64,000 bases of DNA from contig NZ_LR134477.1 of NCBI RefSeq assembly GCF_900637975.1, positions 682,001-746,000 of the forward strand, read 5' to 3'. Under the pieces are notes generated by a model that saw nothing but the letters and a program-made list of their open reading frames with translations, had not been told where the DNA came from and searched no databases. Every line of letters begins with the position of its first letter. Position 1 is the stretch's first letter. This stretch comes from Actinomyces viscosus (lineage in GTDB: Bacteria > Actinomycetota > Actinomycetes > Actinomycetales > Actinomycetaceae). Below are positions 26,928 through 34,509 of this stretch, one piece after another. The translations under genes were made by a program, and so were the position numbers.

Positions 26928-29012
26928 GTGCCAGCAGCTGAGCACCCTGGTCGGCCCGCCGAGCAGACCGGCAGAGCGCTCCTGTCCTCTGTGCGAAAGC
27001 CCGCCGACCTCGACCGGCTCACCAGTGAGGAGCTGGTGGCGCTCGCGGCCGAGATCCGCCGCCACCTCGTCGCGTCGGTGGCGCGCACCGGCGGTCACCT
27101 GGGCCCCAACCTCGGTGTCGTCGAGCTGACGATCGCCCTGCACCGGACCTTCCGCTCACCGCGGGACACCATCGTGTTCGATACCGGTCACCAGGCCTAC
27201 GTCCACAAGCTGCTCACCGGCCGCCAGGACTTCACCCACCTGCGTGAGCGCGGCGGCCTGTCCGGCTACCCGTCACGGGCCGAGTCCGTCCACGACGTCG
27301 TGGAGAACTCCCACGCCTCCACCTCGCTGTCCTGGGCCGACGGCATCGCCCGAGCCAACCACCTTCAGGGGCACGACGAGCGCCACGTCGTTGCCGTCAT
27401 CGGCGACGGAGCCATGACCGGGGGCATGGCCTGGGAGGCCCTGGACAATATCGCGGACTCCTCGGACCGTCACCTGGTCATCGTCGTCAACGACAACGGC
27501 CGCTCCTACGCCCCGACCATCGGGGGACTGGCCCACCATCTCGACGCGCTGCGCACCAACCCCGGCTACGAGCGCGTCCTGTCCGGGGTCAAGCGCACGC
27601 TCCTGTCGCAGGGCGCTCCCGGCCGGGCCGCCTTCGACGCCCTCCACGGCCTCAAGCGGGGACTCAAGGACGTCCTGGTGCCCTCGGCCTTCTTCGAGGA
27701 CCTGGGGATCAAGTACACCGGCCCGGTCGACGGCCACGACATCACTGCCATCGAGTTCGCCCTCACGCGGGCCCGTGAGTACGCCGAGCCGGTCATCGTC
27801 CACGTCATCACCGAGAAGGGGCGGGGCTACACCCCCGCCGAGGAGCACGTCCCCGACCGCTTCCACGCCGTCGGACAGATCCACCCCGAGACCGGGCTGC
27901 CGGTCGTGGCCGAGCGCTTCGGCTGGACGGCCGTCTTCGCCGAGGAGATCCTCTCCCTGGCGCGCGGCGACGAGCGGATCGTCGGGGTCACCGCGGCCAT
28001 GCAGGCTCCGGTGGGCCTCCAGCCCCTGGCCGACGCCATGCCGGAGCGGGTCATCGACGTGGGCATCGCCGAGCAGCACGCCCTCACCTTCTCCGCCGGG
28101 CTCGCCTTCGCCGGCATGCACCCGGTGGTGGCCCTCTACGCCACCTTCCTCAACCGCGCCTTCGACCAGGTCCTCATGGACGTCGCCCTGCACCGCGGGG
28201 GAGTGACGATCGTGCTGGACCGGGCCGGGATCACCGGAACCGACGGGGCCAGCCACAACGGAATGTGGGACATGGCTCTGCTGGCCCACGTCCCGGGTCT
28301 GCGCCTGGCCGCCCCCCGGGACGAGGAGACGCTGCGCGAGAGCCTGCGCCTGGCCGTGAGCGTCGATGACGCCCCAACCGTTGTGCGCTACCCCAAGGGA
28401 GCCCTGCCCGAGCCCATGGCGGCGGTACGTCGCCTCGGCGGGCCGGAACGGGAGAGGACCGGGCGCGGAAGCGAACGAGGCGACCGGGATGAGCAGGAGG
28501 CTCCGGCGGGGGAGCCCTCCGTCTTCGACGTCGTCGACGTGCTGCTCGAGAGCCCCCGGCCGGCCGGCGCCCCGCGGATCCTCCTGGTGGGCGTCGGGGC
28601 GATGGCCGCCGAGGCCCGTGAGGCCGGCCGGATCCTCCAGCAGGAGGGCCGCCGCGTCACTGTGGTGCACCCGCGCTGGGTCATCCCAGCCCCGGGGCCT
28701 CTCGTTGAGGAGGCCGCCGCCGCCGACGTCGTCGTCACGATCGAGGACGGGCTGGTCGACGGCGGCATCGGGTCCCAGCTGCGCGATGCCGTCGAGGACT
28801 ACCGGGCCGCCAGGCCCAGGGCGGCCGGTTCGCCGGTCTTCCGTCGCATCGGTGTCCCGCGCCAGTTCATCGACACGGCCACCCGGGCCCAGCTGCTGGA
28901 GGACTTCGGCATGCGGGCCGCTCATATCGCTGAGACGGCCCGGACGGCGGCCGACGGCCCTGACGCTGCCTCTGCCGGCGCCTCTGCCGTCCGGGACCTT
29001 GGGACCGAGTAG
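26928..29012 (+). CDS. dxs: 1-deoxy-D-xylulose-5-phosphate synthase
   Basis: First enzyme of the MEP isoprenoid pathway; it joins pyruvate and glyceraldehyde-3-phosphate using thiamine diphosphate. It has 694 residues and GTG 26928 behind AAGGAGG. Motifs: GGHLGPNLGVVELT, DTGHQAYVHKLLTG, the thiamine site GDGAMTGGMAWEAL ending in VNDNGRSYAP, the catalytic glutamate in DVGIAEQHALTFSAG and DRAGITGTDGASHNG. A variable acidic linker separates the pyrimidine-binding and C-terminal domains. It stands alone, upstream of the pyruvate formate-lyase region. Confidence 0.97.
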   Translation: MPAAEHPGRPAEQTGRALLSSVRKPADLDRLTSEELVALAAEIRRHLVASVARTGGHLGPNLGVVELTIALHRTFRSPRDTIVFDTGHQAYVHKLLTGRQDFTHLRERGGLSGYPSRAESVHDVVENSHASTSLSWADGIARANHLQGHDERHVVAVIGDGAMTGGMAWEALDNIADSSDRHLVIVVNDNGRSYAPTIGGLAHHLDALRTNPGYERVLSGVKRTLLSQGAPGRAAFDALHGLKRGLKDVLVPSAFFEDLGIKYTGPVDGHDITAIEFALTRAREYAEPVIVHVITEKGRGYTPAEEHVPDRFHAVGQIHPETGLPVVAERFGWTAVFAEEILSLARGDERIVGVTAAMQAPVGLQPLADAMPERVIDVGIAEQHALTFSAGLAFAGMHPVVALYATFLNRAFDQVLMDVALHRGGVTIVLDRAGITGTDGASHNGMWDMALLAHVPGLRLAAPRDEETLRESLRLAVSVDDAPTVVRYPKGALPEPMAAVRRLGGPERERTGRGSERGDRDEQEAPAGEPSVFDVVDVLLESPRPAGAPRILLVGVGAMAAEAREAGRILQQEGRRVTVVHPRWVIPAPGPLVEEAAAADVVVTIEDGLVDGGIGSQLRDAVEDYRAARPRAAGSPVFRRIGVPRQFIDTATRAQLLEDFGMRAAHIAETARTAADGPDAASAGASAVRDLGTE

Positions 29013-29076
29013 GGGCGCAGCGGCGGCGCGTCAAGGTTTCTGGTGCGCCCGTCCCCAGGAGCGAGTCCGGCTGACG

Positions 29077-29094
29077 TTGGGACACCTGTCCTAA
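29077..29094. promoter_or_regulatory. Inverted-repeat operator, copy 1
   Basis: TTGGGACACCTGTCCTAA, an 18-bp palindrome with 7 of 9 symmetric positions. It shares GGGAC, three free bases, then TGTCC with the other two copies. Confidence 0.6.
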
Positions 29095-29201
29095 TCGTCG
29101 CGATAGGCCGGCAACCGGGAGTCGCGCTCCTGTTTGCCGATATTGTCGAAGGCAGGATGGCTTTGCTCTCAGGTGACGATCATCTTTCCATGTGGTCGCT
29201 A

Positions 29202-29219
29202 TAGGGACTTATGTCCCAG
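29202..29219. promoter_or_regulatory. Inverted-repeat operator, copy 2
   Basis: TAGGGACTTATGTCCCAG. The inner GGGACTTATGTCCC fits the published mycobacterial DosR motif GGGACTTNNGNCCC. It is centred 125 bp from copy 1. Confidence 0.65.
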
Positions 29220-29265
29220 TTTGAGGTGGTGCCGATCAGCCTGTGAGTCATCACACCGGCCCTTC

Positions 29266-29283
29266 TTGGGACCAGTGGCCCAC
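29266..29283. promoter_or_regulatory. Inverted-repeat operator, copy 3
   Basis: TTGGGACCAGTGGCCCAC, a weaker copy (GGCCC instead of GTCCC) centred 64 bp from copy 2. It is placed near -40 relative to the predicted transcription start. Confidence 0.55.
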
Positions 29284-29397
29284 AAGCCCTTCTCGGAGTT
29301 CTAGTCTGAGATCGACGGCGCGCCGATGTGCCGCCTCGCCTCACGAGGGCGATAGCAACCGGGTGGCCCTCCGGTCACCCACACGAGGAGGGCACGG

Positions 29398-31512
29398 ATG
29401 ACCACTGAGGTCACAACATCTGCCACCACGGTGAGCGGCAATGACGCCTGGGAGGGCTTCGTTACCGGCCCGTGGGCCGAGGACATTGACGTCCGCGACT
29501 TCATCCAGCGTAACTACACCCCCTACGACGGTGACGCCTCGTTCCTCGCTGGCGCCACGGACAAGACCCTGCGCCTGTGGGACACCCTGGAGAAGGACTA
29601 CCTCTCCGAGGAGCGCAAGGTTCGCATCCTCGACGTCGACACCCACATCCCCGCCGACATCGACGCTTTCCCGGCCGGGTACATCAGCGAGGACGACGAC
29701 GTCATCGTTGGTCTGCAGACGGACTCCCCGCTGCGTCGCGCCATGATGCCCAACGGCGGCTGGCGCATGGTGGAGACCGCCATCAAGGAGGCGGGCAAGG
29801 AGGTCGACCCCGAGGTCAAGAAGATCTTCACCCGCTACCGCAAGACCCACAACGACGCGGTCTTCGACATCTACACCCCGCGCATCCGCGCGGCGCGCTC
29901 CAGCCACATCATCACCGGCCTGCCCGACGCCTACGGCCGTGGCCGCATCATCGGCGACTACCGCCGGGTGGCGCTCTACGGCGTCGACTTCCTCATCGAG
30001 GAGAAGCAGCGGGCCAAGGACGCCGTGGCGGACAAGCCCTTCTCCGAGCACTGGGCCCGCTACCGCGAGGAGCACTCCGAGCAGATCAAGGCGCTCAAGA
30101 AGCTCAAGGCCATGGCCGCCTCCTACGGCTACGACATCTCCGGCCCGGCCAGGAACGCCCACGAGGCTGTCCAGTGGACCTACTTCGCCTACCTGGCCTC
30201 CGTGAAGTCCCAGGACGGTGCGGCCATGAGCATCGGTCGCCTCTCCGGCTTCCTGGACATCTACTTCGAGCGCGACCTGCGCAACGGCGTCATCGACGAG
30301 ACCCGCGCCCAGGAGCTCATCGACAACATCGTCATGAAGCTGCGCATCACGCGCTTCCTGCGCACCATCGACTACGACCAGATCTTCTCCGGAGACCCCT
30401 ACTGGGCCACCTGGTCCGACGCCGGATTCGGTGAGGACGGTCGAGCCCTGGTCACCAAGACCTCCTTCCGTCTGCTGCAGACGCTGCGCAACCTCGGCCC
30501 CGCCCCGGAGCCGAACATCACGATCTTCTGGGACGAGAACCTGCCGCAGGGCTACAAGGACTTCTGCGCCCTGATCTCGATCACGACCTCCTCCATCCAG
30601 TACGAGGCCGACGAGCAGATCCGTGAGCACTGGGGCGACGACGCCGCGATCGCCTGCTGCGTGTCCCCGATGCGCGTGGGCAAGCAGATGCAGTTCTTCG
30701 GCGCCCGCGTCAACTCGGCCAAGGCCCTGCTCTACGCCATCAACGGCGGGCGCGACGAGATGACCGGCAAGCAGGTCGTCACCGGCCTGCCCGGCATCGA
30801 GGGCGATGGCCCCCTCGACTTCGACGAGGTCTGGGACAAGTACGAGAAGATGCTCGACTGGGTGGTGGCCACCTACGTCGAGGCGCTCAACATCATCCAC
30901 TACTGCCACGACCGCTACGCCTATGAGGCCATCGAGATGGCGCTGCACGACTCCGAGATCGTGCGCACCATGGGCTGCGGCATCGCCGGACTGTCGATCG
31001 TGGCCGACTCCCTGGCGGCCATCAAGTACGCCAAGGTCACCCCGGTGCGTGACGAGACCGGTCTGGTGGTGGACTACGTCACCGAGGGCGACTTCCCGAT
31101 CTACGGCAACGACGACGACCGTGCCGACGACATCGCCGCCACCGTGGTCCACACGATCATGTCGAAGATCAAGGCTCAGCCCTTCTACCGGGACGCCATC
31201 CCGACCCAGTCGGTGCTGACGATCACCTCCAACGTCGTCTACGGCAAGGCCACGGGCTCCTTCCCCTCGGGGCACCAGAAGGGCACGCCCTTCTCGCCGG
31301 GCGCCAACCCGGAGAACGGGATGGACACCCACGGCATGGTCGCCTCGATGCTCAGCGTCGGCAAGCTCGACTACAACGACGCCCTTGACGGGATCTCGCT
31401 GACCAACACGATCACCCCGCAGGGTCTGGGCCGCACGCTCGACGAGCGCGTCGCCAACCTCGTGGGCATCCTCGACGCCGGCTTCGTCCCCGACGACTGC
31501 GCCGAGATCTGA
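29398..31512 (+). CDS. pflB: Pyruvate formate-lyase, large part without glycyl-radical loop
   Basis: Converts pyruvate and CoA to acetyl-CoA and formate without oxygen. It has 704 residues, against about 750-790 for complete enzymes. Similarity runs from the N-terminus ([19 protein letters not shown]) through the paired active-site cysteines, Cys420-Cys421 in [12 protein letters not shown], to [14 protein letters not shown] near the end. It stops at residue 704, just before the point where complete family members carry the radical-bearing RVSGYAV loop. That loop is encoded by the next gene instead. ATG 29398 follows GAGGAGGG. On its own this protein should be inactive. Confidence 0.95.
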   Translation: MTTEVTTSATTVSGNDAWEGFVTGPWAEDIDVRDFIQRNYTPYDGDASFLAGATDKTLRLWDTLEKDYLSEERKVRILDVDTHIPADIDAFPAGYISEDDDVIVGLQTDSPLRRAMMPNGGWRMVETAIKEAGKEVDPEVKKIFTRYRKTHNDAVFDIYTPRIRAARSSHIITGLPDAYGRGRIIGDYRRVALYGVDFLIEEKQRAKDAVADKPFSEHWARYREEHSEQIKALKKLKAMAASYGYDISGPARNAHEAVQWTYFAYLASVKSQDGAAMSIGRLSGFLDIYFERDLRNGVIDETRAQELIDNIVMKLRITRFLRTIDYDQIFSGDPYWATWSDAGFGEDGRALVTKTSFRLLQTLRNLGPAPEPNITIFWDENLPQGYKDFCALISITTSSIQYEADEQIREHWGDDAAIACCVSPMRVGKQMQFFGARVNSAKALLYAINGGRDEMTGKQVVTGLPGIEGDGPLDFDEVWDKYEKMLDWVVATYVEALNIIHYCHDRYAYEAIEMALHDSEIVRTMGCGIAGLSIVADSLAAIKYAKVTPVRDETGLVVDYVTEGDFPIYGNDDDRADDIAATVVHTIMSKIKAQPFYRDAIPTQSVLTITSNVVYGKATGSFPSGHQKGTPFSPGANPENGMDTHGMVASMLSVGKLDYNDALDGISLTNTITPQGLGRTLDERVANLVGILDAGFVPDDCAEI

Positions 31513-31514
31513 TC

Positions 31515-31532
31515 CAGCCGTCCATCCGGCTG
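31515..31532 (+). other. Small hairpin between pflB and grcA
   Basis: CAGCCG-TCCATC-CGGCTG, a 6-bp stem with a 6-base loop, three bases past the pflB stop; AATTTTT follows about 14 bases later. It could be a weak attenuator or an RNA-processing site that sets the ratio of the two lyase parts. Its loop region matches the ends of the nearby insertion sequence. Confidence 0.4.
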
Positions 31533-31588
31533 ATCGCACCGCAGCAATTTTTCACACATCGATAACACCACCTCAGAAAGGGGCCACC

Positions 31589-31834
31589 ATGGCCACGTAC
31601 GAAGAGCGCCTCGCCTCCATGAAGGCACAGCGTCAGGACAACGGCGGCGTTAAGGGCCTGTACCACGCCAACATCAACGTCCTGGACCGCAACACCCTCG
31701 AGGACGCGATGGAGCACCCGGAGAACTACCCGAACCTCACGGTTCGCGTCTCCGGCTACGCCGTCAACTTCGTCAAGCTGACTCGCGAGCAGCAGCTTGA
31801 CGTCCTCCACCGCACCTTCCACTCCCAGGCCTGA
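31589..31834 (+). CDS. grcA: Small glycyl-radical subunit (GrcA/YfiD-like)
   Basis: 81 residues that correspond to the missing C-terminus of pyruvate formate-lyase: [18 protein letters not shown], then [15 protein letters not shown] with the radical glycine at residue 56 (codon 31754-31756), then QLDVLHRTF. It is shorter than E. coli GrcA (127 residues), lacking most of the N-terminal part. It has its own ribosome-binding site (AAAGGGG) and ATG. It lies 76 bases after pflB and 23 before pflA. Because PflB lacks this loop, the protein is expected to be an essential subunit and not only a repair part. The radical would be formed on it by PflA. Confidence 0.93.
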   Translation: MATYEERLASMKAQRQDNGGVKGLYHANINVLDRNTLEDAMEHPENYPNLTVRVSGYAVNFVKLTREQQLDVLHRTFHSQA

Positions 31835-31857
31835 GCCCTGGAGCACGGCGAGCGGTC

Positions 31858-32733
31858 ATGACGCAGACCACGACGACCGTGCGCGACGGCGGCCGGGACC
31901 AGGACTTCCTGGCCCCGGCCGCCCGCTTGCGCGGGGCGGGTATCGGCGGACTCGAGGAGCTGACGGATCTTCAGCGCTCTGAGCGTCTGGCCCGGATGCG
32001 GGCCGGCGAGCTGGGCTCGATCCACTCCTGGGAGCTCGTCACCGCGGTGGACGGTCCCGGTACCCGGATGACCGTCTTCCTTAACGGATGCCCCCTGCGG
32101 TGCCTGTACTGCCACAACCCCGACACCTTCCTCATGAAGGACGGAGAGCCGGTTGAGGCCGCGGAGCTTCTTCGCCGCATGCGCCGCTACCGGGGAGTGT
32201 TCCGTGCGTCCAAGGGCGGAATCACGTTGTCGGGTGGTGAGGTCCTCATGCAACCCGCCTTCGCGGGCAAGCTTCTGGCCGGTGCCAAGAAGATGGGCAT
32301 CCACACCTGCATCGACACCTCCGGGTTCCTGGGGGCCAATGCCAGCGATGAGATGCTCGACAACATCGACCTGGTGCTGCTCGATGTCAAGAGCGGCGAC
32401 GAGGAGACCTACAAGAAGGTGACGGGGCGCTCCCTGGCGCCGACGATCACCTTCGGTGACCGCTTGGCGGCCAAGGGGATCGAGATCTGGGCCAGGTTCG
32501 TCCTGGTTCCGGACCTGACGGATGACCCCGAGAACGTCCACAACGTGGCCCGGATCATCGAGCGCTGGGGCTCGGTCAGCCGCGTTGAGGTACTGCCCTT
32601 CCACCAGATGGGTACTGACAAGTGGGACGCCCTGGGACTGACGTACCAGCTGCGTGACACCAGGCCTCCGGAGCCCGAGCTCGTGGAGTCCACGCGTGCG
32701 ATCTTCCGTTCCTACGGTTTCGAGGTCCACTAA
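31858..32733 (+). CDS. pflA: Pyruvate formate-lyase activating enzyme (radical SAM)
   Basis: Abstracts hydrogen from the radical glycine using S-adenosylmethionine and a 4Fe-4S cluster. It has 291 residues. The cluster motif is CPLRCLYCHNPD, followed by GGITLSGGEVLMQP (SAM binding) and LLDVKS. The N-terminal 50 residues before IHSWELVTAVDGPGTR are an extension compared with E. coli PflA, and a later start cannot be excluded. It is the third gene of the operon. Confidence 0.95.
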   Translation: MTQTTTTVRDGGRDQDFLAPAARLRGAGIGGLEELTDLQRSERLARMRAGELGSIHSWELVTAVDGPGTRMTVFLNGCPLRCLYCHNPDTFLMKDGEPVEAAELLRRMRRYRGVFRASKGGITLSGGEVLMQPAFAGKLLAGAKKMGIHTCIDTSGFLGANASDEMLDNIDLVLLDVKSGDEETYKKVTGRSLAPTITFGDRLAAKGIEIWARFVLVPDLTDDPENVHNVARIIERWGSVSRVEVLPFHQMGTDKWDALGLTYQLRDTRPPEPELVESTRAIFRSYGFEVH

Positions 32734-32782
32734 GGGCCCTCACAAGGTCACGGGTTCCTTCAGGGACCGTTGTGATGACACA

Positions 32783-32825
32783 GGTGCGCCGTCCATCCGG
32801 GTTGATGGACCTGACTTGGCTCATT
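32783..32825 (+). repeat. Left inverted end of the insertion sequence
   Basis: Contains a 7-bp hairpin, GTCCATC-CGGGTT-GATGGAC (32791-32810), between the outer GGTGCGCC and the inner TTGGCTCATT. The same 20-mer is present in the same orientation at the right end (34462-34481). Confidence 0.8.
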
Positions 32826-32909
32826 GCGGGGTGGTTGGGTCGCTGGGGGTGTGGTTGTGGTTGGGATTGTGCGGGTTGCGTGGGTGGGGGTGCGCACTAA
32901 CGTGGGGGT

Positions 32910-34448
32910 ATGAGTCCGTACGTTCGCGCGGTCAGGACGGCGTCGGGGGCCCGTGCGGTGCAGATCGTGTACTCCTCCCGCAAAGGAGCCCGCAGCATCG
33001 AGCACATCGGCTCAGCCCATGACGATGCTGAGCTGGCGGCGCTTAAGGAGGTCGCCAGGCAGCGTCTCAACGCTGGCCAGCTCGGCCTTGACCTGCCGGG
33101 CCTGAACGGTGCGGACGTCGGGGGAAAGGGACCGCAGGCGCTGGCTGGGGCCGGGCGCGTAGCGCCGATCACCTCCAACCGGATGGGAGTGCTCCTGGAG
33201 ACGCTGGAAGCGGCTTGGAAGGCAGTGGGCCTGGACGGGCTCGGTGGTGCTGACGAGGTCTTCCGCCAGCTCGTTACCGCCAGGCTGATCGAGCCGACCA
33301 GCAAGCAGGACTCCCTGCGGGTCCTGGCCGAGGCAGGTCTGACGCCGGTGTCCTACGCCACGGTCAAGCGTCATCTGCCCCGCTACGCCGCTGAGGAGTT
33401 CACCCGGGGCCTGTCGCGCCTGCTGGCCGGACGCGCCCGCATCGACCGGGCCTCGCTGGTCCTGTTCGACGTGACGACCCTGTACTTCGAGACCGACAAG
33501 GCCGACGGTTTCCGCGAGCCAGGCTTCTCGAAGGAAAGACGCCTGGAGCCGCAGATCACGGTAGGGCTGCTCACCGACGAGACCGGGTTCCCTCTACGGG
33601 CCGAGGCCTTTGAGGGCAACAAGGCCGAGACCGCCACCATGATCCCGACGATCAACGACTTCATGAACGCCTACAACCTCGACGACGTGGTGGTCGTCGC
33701 CGACGCCGGGATGATCGGCGCCGCCAACAAGCAGGCCCTGGAGGCAGCCGGCCTGTCTTACGTGCTGGGCTCACGCACCTCACGCGTCCCCCACGTGATC
33801 AGCTCCTGGCACGACAGCCACCCCGACCAGGACGTCCCCGACGGGCTGACCCTGACCCAGCCCTGGCCCGCCGGAGCCAGCGACCAGCGCCGTGACGAGA
33901 CCATCTGCTACCGCTACAGCGCCGACAGGGCCCGACGCACGCTACACGGGATCGACACCCAGGTCGCCAAGGCCGAGAAAGCCGTCGCAGGAAAGATCCC
34001 CGTCAAACGCAACCGCTTCGTGCACCTGTCCGGCGCCACCAGGAGCATCAACCGCGACCTGGAGACACGGGCCCGGACCCTGGCCGGGTGGAAGGGATAC
34101 GTCACCAACCTGCCCAACCCCGACCCCGAGACGGTCATCGGTGCCTACCACCGCCTGTACAACATCGAGAAGTCCTTCCGCATGTCCAAGTCCGACCTGA
34201 GAGCACGCCCCATCTACCACCACCTGCGCCAGTCCATCGAGGCCCACCTGACCATCGTCACCGCCGCCCTGGCCATGGCCCGATGGCTGGAGAACACCAC
34301 CGGCTGGTCCATCAGACGCCTGATCACCACCGCCCGCCGCTACCGCACCATCACCATCAACATCACCGGACACACCCTCACAGCCGCCGACCCACTCCCA
34401 CCCGACCTCATCCAAGCCCTCAACAACATCCACCACGACACTAAATGA
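32910..34448 (+). CDS. IS1634-family DDE transposase
   Basis: 512 residues, full length. Catalytic-core landmarks: LVLFDVTTLYFE (first Asp region), VVVADAGMIGAANKQAL (second Asp) and GAYHRLYNIEKSFRMSKSDL, the YREK-like block with the third acidic residue seen in IS4/IS1634 enzymes. The N-terminus SPYVRAVRTASGARAVQIVY is typical of the IS1634 group. No frameshift or internal stop is seen, so it may be active. Confidence 0.93.
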   Translation: MSPYVRAVRTASGARAVQIVYSSRKGARSIEHIGSAHDDAELAALKEVARQRLNAGQLGLDLPGLNGADVGGKGPQALAGAGRVAPITSNRMGVLLETLEAAWKAVGLDGLGGADEVFRQLVTARLIEPTSKQDSLRVLAEAGLTPVSYATVKRHLPRYAAEEFTRGLSRLLAGRARIDRASLVLFDVTTLYFETDKADGFREPGFSKERRLEPQITVGLLTDETGFPLRAEAFEGNKAETATMIPTINDFMNAYNLDDVVVVADAGMIGAANKQALEAAGLSYVLGSRTSRVPHVISSWHDSHPDQDVPDGLTLTQPWPAGASDQRRDETICYRYSADRARRTLHGIDTQVAKAEKAVAGKIPVKRNRFVHLSGATRSINRDLETRARTLAGWKGYVTNLPNPDPETVIGAYHRLYNIEKSFRMSKSDLRARPIYHHLRQSIEAHLTIVTAALAMARWLENTTGWSIRRLITTARRYRTITINITGHTLTAADPLPPDLIQALNNIHHDTK

Positions 34449-34489
34449 GCCAACTCAGGCCGTCCATCCGGGTTGATGGACGGCGCACC
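34447..34489 (-). repeat. Right inverted end of the insertion sequence
   Basis: The complement of GGTGCGCC ends at 34489. Inside it is the 20-mer hairpin at 34462-34481, then TGAGCCAACTCAG, the counterpart of the left TTGGCTCA. It overlaps the end of the transposase gene by two bases. Confidence 0.78.
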
Positions 34490-34509
34490 GGCGTGTTGGG
34501 CGAGGTCGT

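Larger units (their letters stand above)
29013..29397 (+). promoter_or_regulatory. Regulatory region of the pyruvate formate-lyase operon
   Basis: 385 bases without a gene. It holds three copies of an inverted repeat with core GGGAC-N3-TG-TCC (listed separately) and a likely -10, TAGTCT, at 29302-29307. A ribosome-binding site GAGGAGGG lies just before the pflB ATG. If transcription starts near 29314, the third repeat is centred at about -40, the usual place for an activator touching RNA polymerase. Confidence 0.6.
32783..34489 (+). mobile_element. Complete insertion sequence, IS1634 (IS4-related) type
   Basis: About 1.7 kb bounded by inverted ends. Left: GGTGCGCC, the 20-mer GTCCATCCGGGTTGATGGAC, then CTGACTTGGCTCATT. 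Right end on the minus strand: GGTGCGCC, a matching hairpin, then CTGAGTTGGCTCATT. One intact transposase lies between. No clear target duplication is seen (CA on the left, GG on the right), so the exact edges could be off by a few bases or the copy may have recombined. It lies between pflA and rnd and interrupts no recognisable gene. Confidence 0.85.

Noticed and set aside
29013..29060. GGGCGCA...TGCGCCC as the dxs terminator.
   Set aside because: The 7-bp arms are separated by nearly 30 bases; too weak to call.
31508..31590. pflB and grcA as one gene broken by a frameshift.
   Set aside because: The grcA frame stays open through the spacer, so a +1 shift could join them. However, grcA has its own AAAGGGG site and ATG, and the spacer translation is unlike any lyase linker. 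Resequencing would settle it.
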